Part shown: piece after piece, positions 18,282 through 29,498 of the stretch
Numbering within the stretch: position 1 is the first letter of the stretch
How the letters are laid out: the number at the start of each line of letters is the position of its first letter
Assembly (NCBI RefSeq): GCF_045209745.1
Contig: NZ_CP109273.1
Span: 3,038,001 to 3,102,000, forward strand
Reading direction: 5' to 3'
DNA length: 64,000 nt
DNA from: Micromonospora sp045209745
GTDB lineage: Bacteria; Actinomycetota; Actinomycetes; Mycobacteriales; Micromonosporaceae
Translations under genes and position numbers: made by a program
The notes under the pieces: generated by a model
What the model saw: the letters and a program-made list of their open reading frames with translations, nothing else
What the model was told of the DNA's origin: nothing
Database searches by the model: none

Positions 18282-19189
18282 CCACCCCGGCGGCGTATCA
18301 GGTCTCCCACCTGGACGCCTTGGAGGCGGAGAGCATCTTCGTGATGCGCGAAGTGGTCGCCGAGATGGAACGCCCGGTGCTGCTCTTCTCCGGCGGCAAG
18401 GATTCGATCGTCATGCTGCGGCTGGCGCAGAAGGCGTTCGCCCCGGCCAACGTCCCCTTTCCCGTCATGCACGTCGACACCGGGCACAACTTCCCCGAGG
18501 TTCTGGAATACCGCGACCAGCGGGTCGCCGAGCTGGGGTTGCAACTCGTGGTGGCGAGCGTGCCGGAGGCCCTGGCGAGCGGCCTGGTCCGGGAGTCCGG
18601 CGACGGCATGCGCAACCGGATCCAGACGCCGGTGCTGCTGGACGCCGTGGAGAAGCACCGCTTCGACGCGCTGTTCGGTGGCGCCCGGCGGGACGAGGAG
18701 AAAGCTCGGGCGAAGGAGCGGGTGTTCAGCTTCCGCGACGAGTTCGGCCAGTGGGACCCGAAGAACCAGCGGCCGGAGCTGTGGTCGCTGTACAACGGTC
18801 GGCACCACCCGGGCGAGTCGATCCGGGTCTTCCCGCTGTCCAACTGGACCGAGCTGGACGTCTGGCACTACATCGCCCGGGAACGCATCCCGCTGCCCTC
18901 GATCTACTACGCCCACGAGCGCGAGGTGATCGAACGGGACGGCATGGTCTACGCGGTCAACGAGTTCTTCCGCCCCCGCGCGGGCGAGGAGCGGTTCAAG
19001 GCGCAGGTGCGCTATCGCACCGTGGGTGACGCCTCGTGCACCGCTGCGGTCCGTTCCGACGCGGACACCGTGGAGAAGGTCATCGAGGAGGTGGCGGCCA
19101 CCCGGATCACCGAGCGCGGCGCGACCCGCGGTGACGACCGGGTCAGCGAGGCCGCCATGGAGGACCGCAAGCGGGAGGGCTACTTCTGA
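18278..19189 (+). CDS. cysD: Sulfate adenylyltransferase subunit 2
   Basis: A 303-residue ATP-PPi-loop enzyme, the catalytic small subunit that adenylates sulfate to APS with CysN. The PP-loop RPVLLFSGGKDSIVMLRL lies near residues 31-48; the family's DTGHNFPE and FGGARRDEEKARAKER follow, as does the C-terminal RxGYF-type end (REGYF). ATG at 18278 gives the usual N-terminus (SHLDALEAESI); an upstream in-frame TTG (18218) is less likely. It overlaps cysN by one base (TGATG). Confidence 0.96.
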   Translation: MTTPAAYQVSHLDALEAESIFVMREVVAEMERPVLLFSGGKDSIVMLRLAQKAFAPANVPFPVMHVDTGHNFPEVLEYRDQRVAELGLQLVVASVPEALASGLVRESGDGMRNRIQTPVLLDAVEKHRFDALFGGARRDEEKARAKERVFSFRDEFGQWDPKNQRPELWSLYNGRHHPGESIRVFPLSNWTELDVWHYIARERIPLPSIYYAHEREVIERDGMVYAVNEFFRPRAGEERFKAQVRYRTVGDASCTAAVRSDADTVEKVIEEVAATRITERGATRGDDRVSEAAMEDRKREGYF

Positions 19190-20484
19190 TGAGCACCGAG
19201 ATCGTGGCACCGGCCGCCGAGACGCGGACGATGGACCTGCTGCGGTTCGCCACCGCCGGCAGCGTGGACGACGGGAAGTCGACCCTGATCGGTCGGCTGC
19301 TCTACGACACCAAGTCGCTCTTCACCGATCAGTTGGCTGCGGTGGAGGCGGTCAGCGCGGCCCGCGGTGACGAATACACCAACCTGGCGTTGCTCACCGA
19401 CGGCCTGCGTGCCGAGCGGGAGCAGGGCATCACCATCGACGTGGCGTACCGGTACTTCGCCACCCCGCGGCGCAAGTTCATCATCGCCGACACCCCGGGG
19501 CACACCCAGTACACACGCAACATGGTCACCGGGGCGTCCACCGCCGACCTGGCGTTGATCCTGGTGGACGCGCGCAAGGGCCTGGTCGAGCAGTCCCGGC
19601 GGCACGCGTTCCTGTGCTCTCTGCTGCGGGTGCCGCACCTGGTTCTCTGTGTCAACAAGATGGACCTGGTGGGCTGGTCGCAGGAGGTCTACGAGCGGAT
19701 CGCCGACGAGTTCACCGCGTTCGCCGCGAAGCTCGACGCACCGGACCTGACCGTGGTGCCGATCTCCGCGTTGCGCGGCGACAACATCGTCGCCCGATCG
19801 GAGAACATGCCGTGGTACGAGGGTCCGTCGCTGCTGCACCACCTGGAGCGGGTGCACATCGCGAGCGACCGCAACCTGGTCGACGTCCGGTTCCCGGTGC
19901 AGTACGTGATCCGTCCGCAGTCCACCACGGTCACCGACTACCGCGGCTACGCCGGTCAGGTCGCCTCCGGCGTACTCAAGCCGGGTGACGAGGTGATGGT
20001 GCTGCCGTCCGGCTTCACCAGCCGGATCGCCGCCGTGGAGACCGCCGACGGGCCGGTCCCGGAGGCGTTCCCGCCGATGTCGGTGACGGTACGACTGACC
20101 GACGAGATCGACATTTCGCGGGGTGACCTGATCTGCCGGCCGAACAACGCACCGGCGGTGGCCCAGGACATCGAGGCGATGGTCTGCTGGATGGACGAGA
20201 CGGCCCCGCTGCGGGTCGGCGGCCGGTACGCGATCAAGCACACCACCCGTTCGGCGCGGGCGATCGTGCGCGGTCTGCACTACCGGTTGGACATCAACTC
20301 GCTGCACCGCGACGAGTCGGCCGACGAGCTGCGGCTCAACGAGATCGGCCGGGTGCGGCTGCGCACCACGGTGCCGCTGCTGGCCGACGAATACCGCCGC
20401 AACCGCACCACCGGTGGCTTCGTCATCATCGACGAGGCCACCAACCGCACGGTAGGTGCCGCGATGATCGTCGAAGCCAGCTAA
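19189..20484 (+). CDS. cysN: Sulfate adenylyltransferase subunit 1 (GTPase)
   Basis: A 431-residue EF-Tu-like GTPase that drives APS formation by CysD. G1 is GSVDDGKST near residue 24, switch II is DTPGHTQYTRNM and G4 is NKMDLVGW. Beta-barrel domains follow to the end. The length shows that no CysC (APS kinase) domain is fused, unlike the mycobacterial CysNC protein, so APS kinase or reductase must be encoded elsewhere. Start overlaps the cysD stop, implying translational coupling. Confidence 0.96.
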   Translation: MSTEIVAPAAETRTMDLLRFATAGSVDDGKSTLIGRLLYDTKSLFTDQLAAVEAVSAARGDEYTNLALLTDGLRAEREQGITIDVAYRYFATPRRKFIIADTPGHTQYTRNMVTGASTADLALILVDARKGLVEQSRRHAFLCSLLRVPHLVLCVNKMDLVGWSQEVYERIADEFTAFAAKLDAPDLTVVPISALRGDNIVARSENMPWYEGPSLLHHLERVHIASDRNLVDVRFPVQYVIRPQSTTVTDYRGYAGQVASGVLKPGDEVMVLPSGFTSRIAAVETADGPVPEAFPPMSVTVRLTDEIDISRGDLICRPNNAPAVAQDIEAMVCWMDETAPLRVGGRYAIKHTTRSARAIVRGLHYRLDINSLHRDESADELRLNEIGRVRLRTTVPLLADEYRRNRTTGGFVIIDEATNRTVGAAMIVEAS

Positions 20485-20522
20485 CCCACCCCCGCCCGGC
20501 CACCACCCCTCCCCGCTCGGCA

Positions 20523-20597
20523 AGATCGTGCTCGATCCATGAAGTAGTGGCCTCGCCCATCGGGCAAGGCCACTACTTCAATGAACAAGCACGATCT
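20523..20597. repeat. Long hairpin, family with shared GATCGTGCTCGATC motif, copy 1
   Basis: Outer arms AGATCGTGCT/AGCACGATCT (10 bp), a 7x7 internal loop, then a perfect 14-bp inner stem TGAAGTAGTGGCCT/AGGCCACTACTTCA and a small GCCC/GGGC tip. It separates the convergent cysN and galK genes and can terminate both. A related copy is at 61638-61714, sharing AAGATCG.GCTCGATC and GTAGTGGCCTCGC. Confidence 0.8.
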
Positions 20598-20618
20598 CCC
20601 CCCTCCCTGGTGGGAGGG

Positions 20619-21788
20619 TTAGTCGAGGCGGGTCGCGCCGGGGGCTGGGAGGACCGTCACGGTGCCCGGCGCGGTGAAGCCGTGCTCCGCGTAGGCGCTG
20701 GTGACAGCGGCGGTCACCGCCTCGGCGCGGTCGGCCTCAATGAGTGCCAGGACGCAGCCACCGAAGCCGCCGCCGGTCATCCGAGCGCCCAAGGCACCGG
20801 CCGCCAATGCCGCCTCGACCGCGGTGTCGATCTCCGGCACGGTGATCTCGAAGTCGTCGCGCATCGAGACGTGTGAGGCCGTGAGCAGTGGGCCGATGTC
20901 ACGGACCCGGGCGGCGCGGAGCAGCGCAGCCGTGTCCAGTACGCGCTGGTCCTCGGTGACCACGTGCCGGACCCGTCGCCGGGTCTCCTCGTCGTCGAGC
21001 TGGGCCAGCGCGGTGTCGAGCTGGTCGACGCCCACGTCCCGCAGTGCGGCAACGCCGAGCGCGCTGGCCCCGGCCTCGCAGGAGCGGCGGCGGGCAGCGT
21101 ACTCACCGTCGGCGTGCCGGTGCGGCGCTCGACTGTCGATGACCAGCACAGCCAACCCGGCGGCGTCCAGGTCGAACGGAATCTGCTCGACCGACTCGTC
21201 GCGGCAGTCCAGAAAGAGGGCGTGCCCGGCGCGGCAGCGGATCACCGCGGACTGGTCCATGATGCCGGTCGGCGCGCCCACGTAGACGTTCTCCGCTCGC
21301 TGCGCCAGCCGGGGCTGCAGTTCCGGGGGCAGCTCCAGCCCACCGAGATCGAGCAGGGCGGCCAGCACGGCTGACTCCAGCGCGGCCGAGGAGGACAGCC
21401 CGGAGCCCAGCGGCACGTCGGAGGCGATCGCCAGCCGAGCGCCCGGCACCGGGTGGCCGGCCTCGCGGAGCGCCCAGACCACCCCGGCGACGTACGCGCC
21501 CCAGCCGGTCACCCGACCCGGCTCGGCGACGTCGTCCGCGCCGAAGGTGATCGTCTCGTCGGAGAGCTCGGACCAGACCGTCCAGTGCTCCCCGTCCTGC
21601 CGGTCGGCGGCGACGACGGTGCGCAACGGCAGCGCGAAGGGCAGCACGAACCCTTCGTTGTAGTCGGTGTGCTCACCGATCAGGTTGACCCGGCCGGGAG
21701 CCGCCCAGCGGCCGGCGGCCTGGCCGCCGTACTGCGTGGTGAAGCCGGCGGCGGCCCGTTCGGTGACATCGCCGGTGGGGTGGGTCAC
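20619..21788 (-). CDS. galK: Galactokinase
   Basis: A 389-residue GHMP kinase phosphorylating galactose in the Leloir pathway. The N-terminal galactokinase signature GRVNLIGEHTDYNEGF lies near residue 33, the ATP loop PLGSGLSSSAALESAV near residue 125 and the C-terminal MTGGGFGGCVLALI motif near residue 345. The ATG overlaps the galE stop by four bases (ATGA), so the two form one operon. No galT is present beside them. Confidence 0.96.
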   Translation of the reverse strand: MTHPTGDVTERAAAGFTTQYGGQAAGRWAAPGRVNLIGEHTDYNEGFVLPFALPLRTVVAADRQDGEHWTVWSELSDETITFGADDVAEPGRVTGWGAYVAGVVWALREAGHPVPGARLAIASDVPLGSGLSSSAALESAVLAALLDLGGLELPPELQPRLAQRAENVYVGAPTGIMDQSAVIRCRAGHALFLDCRDESVEQIPFDLDAAGLAVLVIDSRAPHRHADGEYAARRRSCEAGASALGVAALRDVGVDQLDTALAQLDDEETRRRVRHVVTEDQRVLDTAALLRAARVRDIGPLLTASHVSMRDDFEITVPEIDTAVEAALAAGALGARMTGGGFGGCVLALIEADRAEAVTAAVTSAYAEHGFTAPGTVTVLPAPGATRLD

Positions 21789-22771
21789 GGCTGCTTGCCC
21801 AGGACGTGGGTGCGGTAGAAGGCCCAGGCATCGCCGACCATGTCGTGCAGGGTCGGCTTCTGCGGCACCCAGCCCAGCTCGTCGCGGGCCAGCGCGGAGG
21901 AGGCCACCAGCTCGGCCGGGTCGCCCTCGCGGCGCGGCGCCACCTCGACGGGCAGGTGGTGCCCGGTGATCTCGCGGACCACGTCGGCGACCTGGCGGTT
22001 GGTGAAGCCGTTGCCGTTGCCCAGGTTGTAGATCCGGTGCTGGCCGCTGGTGGCCGCGTCCAGCGCCAGCAGGTGCGCGCGGGCCAGGTCGGCGACGTGG
22101 ATGTAGTCGCGGACGCAGGTGCCGTCCTCGGTGGGGTAGTCGTCGCCGAAGAGTTGGAGCTTCTCCCGCCGGCCGGCGGCGACCTCCAACGCGATCGGGA
22201 TCAGGTGCGTCTCCGGGTCGTGCCGTTCGCCGAGCGCGACGTCGCCGTCGAGGTGGGCACCCGCGACGTTGAAGTAGCGCAGCGACACGGCGGCCAGCCC
22301 GTGCGCGATCGTCTCGGAGGTGAGCGCCATGTCGACGGCGAGCTTGGTGGCGCCGTACGTGTTGGTGGGCGCCTTGATCGCGGTCTCCGTGATGGGCAGC
22401 TCGATGGGGTTGCCGTAGACGGCGGCGGTGGAGGAGAAGACCATCCTGGGCACCCCGGCGGCCCGGACCGCGTCGATCAGGGCGAGCGTGCCGACGGTGT
22501 TGGTCTGCCAGTAGATTTCCGGCTTGACCATCGACTCGCCAGCGGCGATCAGGGCGGCGAAGTGCAGCACCCCGTCGAAGCCGGCGCCCGGGGTGATGAT
22601 GCGGGCGGCGTCGTGGATGGGCGCCTCGACGTGGGTCGCGTCCGGGGCGAGTGCCTCGCGGTGCCCGGTGCGCAGGTCGTCCAGGACGACCACCTGGTGG
22701 CCGGCGTCGAGCAGCATCCGGGTCACTACGCTGCCGATGAAGCCGGCGCCTCCGGTGACGAGCAGTTTCAC
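21785..22771 (-). CDS. galE: UDP-glucose 4-epimerase
   Basis: A 328-residue extended short-chain dehydrogenase interconverting UDP-glucose and UDP-galactose with bound NAD. GTG at 22771 gives KLLVTGGAGFIGSVVTRML with the Rossmann GxxGxxG motif, and GGGAGGCTAC is placed correctly upstream. The catalytic YxxxK is YGATK near residue 142 and the SSTAAVYG strand precedes it. It leads the galE-galK operon; besides galactose use it can feed cell-envelope polysaccharide. Confidence 0.95.
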   Translation of the reverse strand: MKLLVTGGAGFIGSVVTRMLLDAGHQVVVLDDLRTGHREALAPDATHVEAPIHDAARIITPGAGFDGVLHFAALIAAGESMVKPEIYWQTNTVGTLALIDAVRAAGVPRMVFSSTAAVYGNPIELPITETAIKAPTNTYGATKLAVDMALTSETIAHGLAAVSLRYFNVAGAHLDGDVALGERHDPETHLIPIALEVAAGRREKLQLFGDDYPTEDGTCVRDYIHVADLARAHLLALDAATSGQHRIYNLGNGNGFTNRQVADVVREITGHHLPVEVAPRREGDPAELVASSALARDELGWVPQKPTLHDMVGDAWAFYRTHVLGKQP

Positions 22772-22967
22772 GTCGTAGCCTCCCTGCCTGGCCCGCCCGG
22801 GACCTGGCCCTTCGGTGATCACCCTAAGTCGGCCGCCGGCACCCTCGCCGACGCCACCGACATCGACATTCCATCATAATCTCTCACAATTAAACAGAGC
22901 CGAACATGTGTGGCCCGCCTCGTGTGATCCCCGGTGCGGCGAGCCAACGGTGTCTACCATCTCTGTC

Positions 22968-24113
22968 ATGCGGGAAGCGGCCCGTACCGGGCTCCGGCGA
23001 CGCGTGCGGGTGCGGCCTCGCCGCGACCCCGGCCCGCTCGCTCGGGCCGTCGCCCGGGTGCTGGTCCGCGCTGCGGATGGTGCCAGCCGACTCGTCACCG
23101 ATCTGCTCGGGGCCGGCCCGGCAGCCGGCCGGGAGCGCATCTCCGAGGCCGAACTGCGGGACCTGGTGGCGGCGAACACGGTGCTCGACCCGGACGAGCG
23201 GCGGATCATCGACGAGGTTCTGGTGGCCGGTGCCAGCCTGATCCGCGAGGTGATGATGCCGCGTACCGAGGTGGTCTTTCTCCCGGCGCGGCTCACCATC
23301 GCCGAGGCCGCCCGGCTGGTCCGCGCCGACACGCACACCCGCTACCCGGTCACCGACGGCACCCACGACGACGTGGTCGGCTTCGTGCACCTACGGGACG
23401 TGCTGCTGCGCCCGGACGCTGACCCGTGCGTCACCGTCGGCGAGTTGTCCCGCGAGGTGAAGCGGCTCCCCGGCACCAAACGGGTGCTACCCGCGCTGAC
23501 CGAGATGCGCCGGGAGGGGAAGCACCTCGCGGTGGTGGTCGACGAGTACGGCGGCACCGCCGGGATCGTCACCCTGGAGGACCTCATCGAGGAGTTGATC
23601 GGCGAGATCCACGACGAGTACGACACCACTCCGGACCCGGTGCACGCCGGCCTGCCCGCCGTGGTGGACGGCCGCCTCAACCTCGCTGACTTCGCCGAAC
23701 GGACCGGGGTGGCGCTACCTCCCGGGCCGTACGAGACGGTCGGAGGGTTCGTGATGGCCGCGCTCGGTCGGCTCCCGGTGGCCGGCGACGAGGTGCCGGT
23801 GCCCGTTGAGGCCGCCGACGTCGGCGTGCCCGATACGGCCGATCTGCCGGGCGGCTGGCTGCTGCGGGTGCTCGCGTTGGACGGCCGCCGGGTGGCCCGG
23901 CTCGCGGTCTCCGCCGTCCGGGTGTTCGAGCAGCGCCGGGAGCAGACCACCGAGCCGGCCCTGGAAGTCGGCTCCGGGCAGGCGTGGGAGGCCGTGGCCG
24001 GGCAGCACCGTCGGGTCGCTGCCGGGCCGACGCGCCGGGTCGGCGCGGACGAACCACGCGAGGTCAGCACCCCGACACCGGCGGGCCGCAGCCGACCCGC
24101 CGGCCCGTCATGA
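22968..24113 (+). CDS. CBS-domain CorC/HlyC-type protein lacking the membrane domain
   Basis: A 381-residue protein with an Arg-rich start, a linker, two CBS modules (about residues 85-205; MMPRTEVVFLP and VVVDEYGGTAGIVTLEDLI) and a C-terminal CorC_HlyC domain (about 230-310; VDGRLNLADFAERTG). The family, often annotated hemolysin or Mg/Co efflux, normally carries an N-terminal DUF21/CNNM transmembrane domain, which is missing. The tail after residue 320 is low-complexity. ATG at 22968 is used; an in-frame GTG at 22950 is possible. Precise role is unknown. Confidence 0.8.
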   Translation: MREAARTGLRRRVRVRPRRDPGPLARAVARVLVRAADGASRLVTDLLGAGPAAGRERISEAELRDLVAANTVLDPDERRIIDEVLVAGASLIREVMMPRTEVVFLPARLTIAEAARLVRADTHTRYPVTDGTHDDVVGFVHLRDVLLRPDADPCVTVGELSREVKRLPGTKRVLPALTEMRREGKHLAVVVDEYGGTAGIVTLEDLIEELIGEIHDEYDTTPDPVHAGLPAVVDGRLNLADFAERTGVALPPGPYETVGGFVMAALGRLPVAGDEVPVPVEAADVGVPDTADLPGGWLLRVLALDGRRVARLAVSAVRVFEQRREQTTEPALEVGSGQAWEAVAGQHRRVAAGPTRRVGADEPREVSTPTPAGRSRPAGPS

Positions 24114-24146
24114 CGGACCGAGTTGCTTGCTGACAGACTTATCGCC

Positions 24147-25172
<1,026 letters not shown>

Positions 25173-25221
25173 CTCCGCGGGACAGGTGGACGGGTCGGTG
25201 GCCGGAGGGGCGGCGCGAAGC

Positions 25222-25767
25222 GTGGATCGCAGTGGCGGGGTGGTGCCGGCCGGCGACACCATCCAGATTGGCATCGCGGTGGACATCCCCGAGCCGTGGG
25301 GTGCTCAACTCACCGGCCGGCGGGTCGAGGCCGGCGACCCGCTCGCGGTGCCCGCGCACGTGACGTTGCTCGGGCCCACCGAGATCCGGACGGTCGATCT
25401 GCCCGCCGTCGAGCGGCACCTGGCCGCCGTCGCCGCCGCGCGCCGGCCGTTCGCGCTGCACCTGCGGGGCACCGGCACGTTCCGTCCGGTCACCCAGGTG
25501 GTGTTCGTCGCGGTGGCCGCCGGGATCAGCGAGTGTGAGTTGCTGGCCGCCGCCATCGCCGCGACGCCGGAGCTGCACCGCGAGGCCCGCTTCCCGTACC
25601 ATCCGCACGTCACCGTGGCGCAGGACGTGGCGCCGGAGGCCCTGGACAAGGTGTACGAGGATCTGGCCGACTTCTCCGCGATGTTCGAGGTCGACGCGTT
25701 CACCCTCTTCTCGCACAGCGGGCAGGCCCGGTGGCAGCCGCGCCGGGATTTCCGCCTCGGCGATTGA
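25222..25767 (+). CDS. 2'-5' RNA ligase family (2H phosphoesterase)
   Basis: About 181 residues carrying the two HxTx motifs of the 2H phosphoesterase fold: HVTLLGP near residue 45 and HPHVTVAQ near residue 128. Members cleave or ligate 2',5' linkages in RNA or hydrolyse cyclic phosphates; the physiological substrate here is unknown. GTG at 25222 is chosen (GGAGGGG upstream); GTG at 25198 is an alternative. It follows trpS closely and precedes the BrkB-type gene on the same strand. Confidence 0.85.
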   Translation: MDRSGGVVPAGDTIQIGIAVDIPEPWGAQLTGRRVEAGDPLAVPAHVTLLGPTEIRTVDLPAVERHLAAVAAARRPFALHLRGTGTFRPVTQVVFVAVAAGISECELLAAAIAATPELHREARFPYHPHVTVAQDVAPEALDKVYEDLADFSAMFEVDAFTLFSHSGQARWQPRRDFRLGD

Positions 25768-25845
25768 GTCGTCGGTGACGCGCCGGCCGACGCGCATCGG
25801 AGCCGGTTGCCACTCCGGCGGTGGGAGATCGGCGAGGATGATCGC

Positions 25846-26778
25846 GTGAACGTGGTCGGCTGGATCGAGGCGGGCATCGACCGCTGGGTGAGCGCCGCGC
25901 GCCACCGCTCGGGGCTCTTCGATCACGTGTGGCGGGCCGGCGCGTTGTACGCCGAGGTGCTGGCGGGGCGGCTGGCCGCCGCGATCGCCTACTACGGCTT
26001 CTTCGCGGTGTTCGCCCTCGCCCTGGTCGCATACTCCATCTTCGGCGCGATCCTGGAGGACAACGACGAGGTCAGCACGGCGGCGACCGGCTTCCTCAAC
26101 GAGAACCTGCCATTCCTGGACGCGGAGCAGATCGCCAATTCCAGCGGCACGGTCGGCGTGGTCGGCCTGGTCATCCTGGTCTTCACCGGGATCGGGTGGG
26201 TGGAGTCCATTCGGTCCTCGCAGCGGTTCATGTATCAGCTCAACCAGCAGCCGGGCAACCTGGTGATGCGGCGGCTGGTCGACCTGGGCGTGATGATCGG
26301 CATTTTCGTGCTGCTCGGCGTCTCGGTCGCGGCGGTGGACGCGTTGGAGTCGTTGCTGCGCTTCCTGCTGCGCAGCACCGGATCGGTCGGCCTGACCACG
26401 ATCAGCGCGGTGCTCAGCGTGCTGTTCAACGCGGTGCTCGCCACCGCGCTGCTCGTTGCGGTGCCCCGGCTGCGGATGAGCCGGTCCCGGCTGCGCCCGG
26501 TGGTGGTGCTGGTCGCGGTCGGCATCACGCTGCTCAACACGGTCGGGCGGTACTACGTGGTGCGGACCGAGCGGAACCCGGCGTACACCGTGGTGGCCGG
26601 CGCTGTCGGTCTGCTGCTCTACCTCTACCTGCTCAACCAGCTGGTGCTGTTCGGCGCGGCGCTGCTCGCGACCAGCACCAACGGTGGGGTGGTGGACCTG
26701 GCGGAGGCCGCCGCCCCGCCGCGGGATGTCGACGAGGACACCGACACCGAACCCGGCACGCCGGGCGGTGGGGGCTGA
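25846..26778 (+). CDS. YihY/BrkB family membrane protein
   Basis: A 310-residue inner-membrane protein with six hydrophobic helices spread over residues 40-285 and an acidic cytoplasmic tail. The family motif region AAAIAYYGFFAVFALAL near residue 45 and LYLYLLNQLVLFGAALLA near residue 260 are characteristic. Family names (ribonuclease BN, virulence factor BrkB) are historical; function is not established. GTG at 25846 follows GAGG. Its stop overlaps the start of the GntR gene (TGATG), so both are made together. Confidence 0.88.
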   Translation: MNVVGWIEAGIDRWVSAARHRSGLFDHVWRAGALYAEVLAGRLAAAIAYYGFFAVFALALVAYSIFGAILEDNDEVSTAATGFLNENLPFLDAEQIANSSGTVGVVGLVILVFTGIGWVESIRSSQRFMYQLNQQPGNLVMRRLVDLGVMIGIFVLLGVSVAAVDALESLLRFLLRSTGSVGLTTISAVLSVLFNAVLATALLVAVPRLRMSRSRLRPVVVLVAVGITLLNTVGRYYVVRTERNPAYTVVAGAVGLLLYLYLLNQLVLFGAALLATSTNGGVVDLAEAAAPPRDVDEDTDTEPGTPGGGG

Positions 26779-27164
26779 TGACGGAAGGTGTGCAGGTGCT
26801 GATCTCGGTCGATCCGGACTCGTCGGTGCCCCCGTACGAGCAGGTCCGTGGACAGCTCGCCGAACTGATCGGCGACGGCCGGTTGCCGGTCGGTTGTCGA
26901 CTGCCCACCGTCCGGCAGCTCGCCGCCGACCTGCGGTTGGCCGCGAACACGGTGGCCCGGGCGTACCGGGAGTTGGAGGTTGCCGGGCTGCTGGAGACCC
27001 GGGGGCGCAACGGCACCTTCGTGGCTCCCGGCCGGGACGACGCCGTCGACCGGCTGCAGCGGGCGGCGGCCGGCTACGCGGCCGAGGCAACTCGGCTCGG
27101 CGTCCCGCCGGCCACCGCGCTCGCCCTGGTCCGTGCCGCCCTGGATGCCGTCCGCCCCGGCTGA
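26778..27164 (+). CDS. GntR family regulator, short (YtrA-like) form
   Basis: A 128-residue protein made of an N-terminal winged helix (DPDSSVPPYEQVRGQLAELI, then RLPTVRQLAADLRLAANTVAR) and a short dimerisation tail with no effector-binding domain. This is the YtrA-type architecture, often encoded with membrane transport genes and self-regulating. The one-base overlap with the BrkB-type gene indicates an operon and a likely target. Residues 90-128 (a helical stretch) end shortly after the DNA-binding part. Confidence 0.88.
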   Translation: MTEGVQVLISVDPDSSVPPYEQVRGQLAELIGDGRLPVGCRLPTVRQLAADLRLAANTVARAYRELEVAGLLETRGRNGTFVAPGRDDAVDRLQRAAAGYAAEATRLGVPPATALALVRAALDAVRPG

Positions 27165-27245
27165 CCGTCCGCCGATCGACCGCCGGACGGGCGGTAACTG
27201 AGCGGAAAGGCGTCGGCGCTCGCGTTCGCGGACCATGATGAGCCG

Positions 27246-27683
27246 GTGGGCGCACTCATGACACTGGACCTGCCGGCGGACTCACCGCTCCGCGGCCTGC
27301 CGTGGATCATCACCTTCGGTCCGCTCGGTGACCTCGACGAGTGGGAGCCGGTGGTCTGCGGGCCGTACGAGCGGCCGCACGCGTTGGCGCTGGCCGAGGC
27401 GGTGGTTGCCGACGAGCAGCTGATGGCCGTGGTGGAGCCGCTGCTGCCGGCGCTGTCGGCCGACGAGATCCGCAGTGAGATCGCCGCCGCGCAGGTGGCC
27501 GCCGAGGACGAGGCCCGACAGGTGGAGGGGGCCGACCTCTACGGGGACTTCGAGGACGTGATCGACGAGGAACTGGACGCCGCCGCCGACGAGGCAGGCC
27601 ACGGTGAGCCCGCTGAGCCGCCGAACGAGGCCGAGGTGCGCGCCGGCTTCACCCGGATCGCGGCGCTGCTCACCGCGAAGTGA
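27246..27683 (+). CDS. Small acidic hypothetical protein
   Basis: A 145-residue soluble protein, strongly acidic from residue 70 onward (many Glu, Asp, Ala). The N-terminal part is more ordered (WIITFGPLGDLDEWEPVVCG, then PYERPHALALAEAVVADEQL). No known domain is recognised; similar short proteins occur in other actinobacteria. GTG at 27246 is used; ATG at 27258 is an alternative and neither has a clear ribosome site, so a leaderless transcript is possible. Confidence 0.7.
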   Translation: MGALMTLDLPADSPLRGLPWIITFGPLGDLDEWEPVVCGPYERPHALALAEAVVADEQLMAVVEPLLPALSADEIRSEIAAAQVAAEDEARQVEGADLYGDFEDVIDEELDAAADEAGHGEPAEPPNEAEVRAGFTRIAALLTAK

Positions 27684-27705
27684 TGGCCCGGACCGGCACA
27701 GACGA

Positions 27706-27747
27706 ACACCGGCGCCGCACGGAGCGGACCCCGCGTGGCGCCGGTGT
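27706..27747. terminator. Bidirectional hairpin between convergent genes
   Basis: Perfect 11-bp inverted repeat ACACCGGCGCC/GGCGCCGGTGT with a 20-base loop, lying between the acidic-protein gene and the GH13 gene, which converge here. Suits a terminator for both strands. Confidence 0.55.
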
Positions 27748-27837
27748 CACCTCACCCCCCACCACAAGGGGTCGGCAGCCCAGTCGCCCGCCGGCGCGGG
27801 GCACGACGAACGACCAGGTCGAGTACGAGTTACCCGC

Positions 27838-29466
<1,629 letters not shown>

Positions 29467-29498
29467 CCGAGCAATATGCCGGCCCGCCGCTGCAAGAG

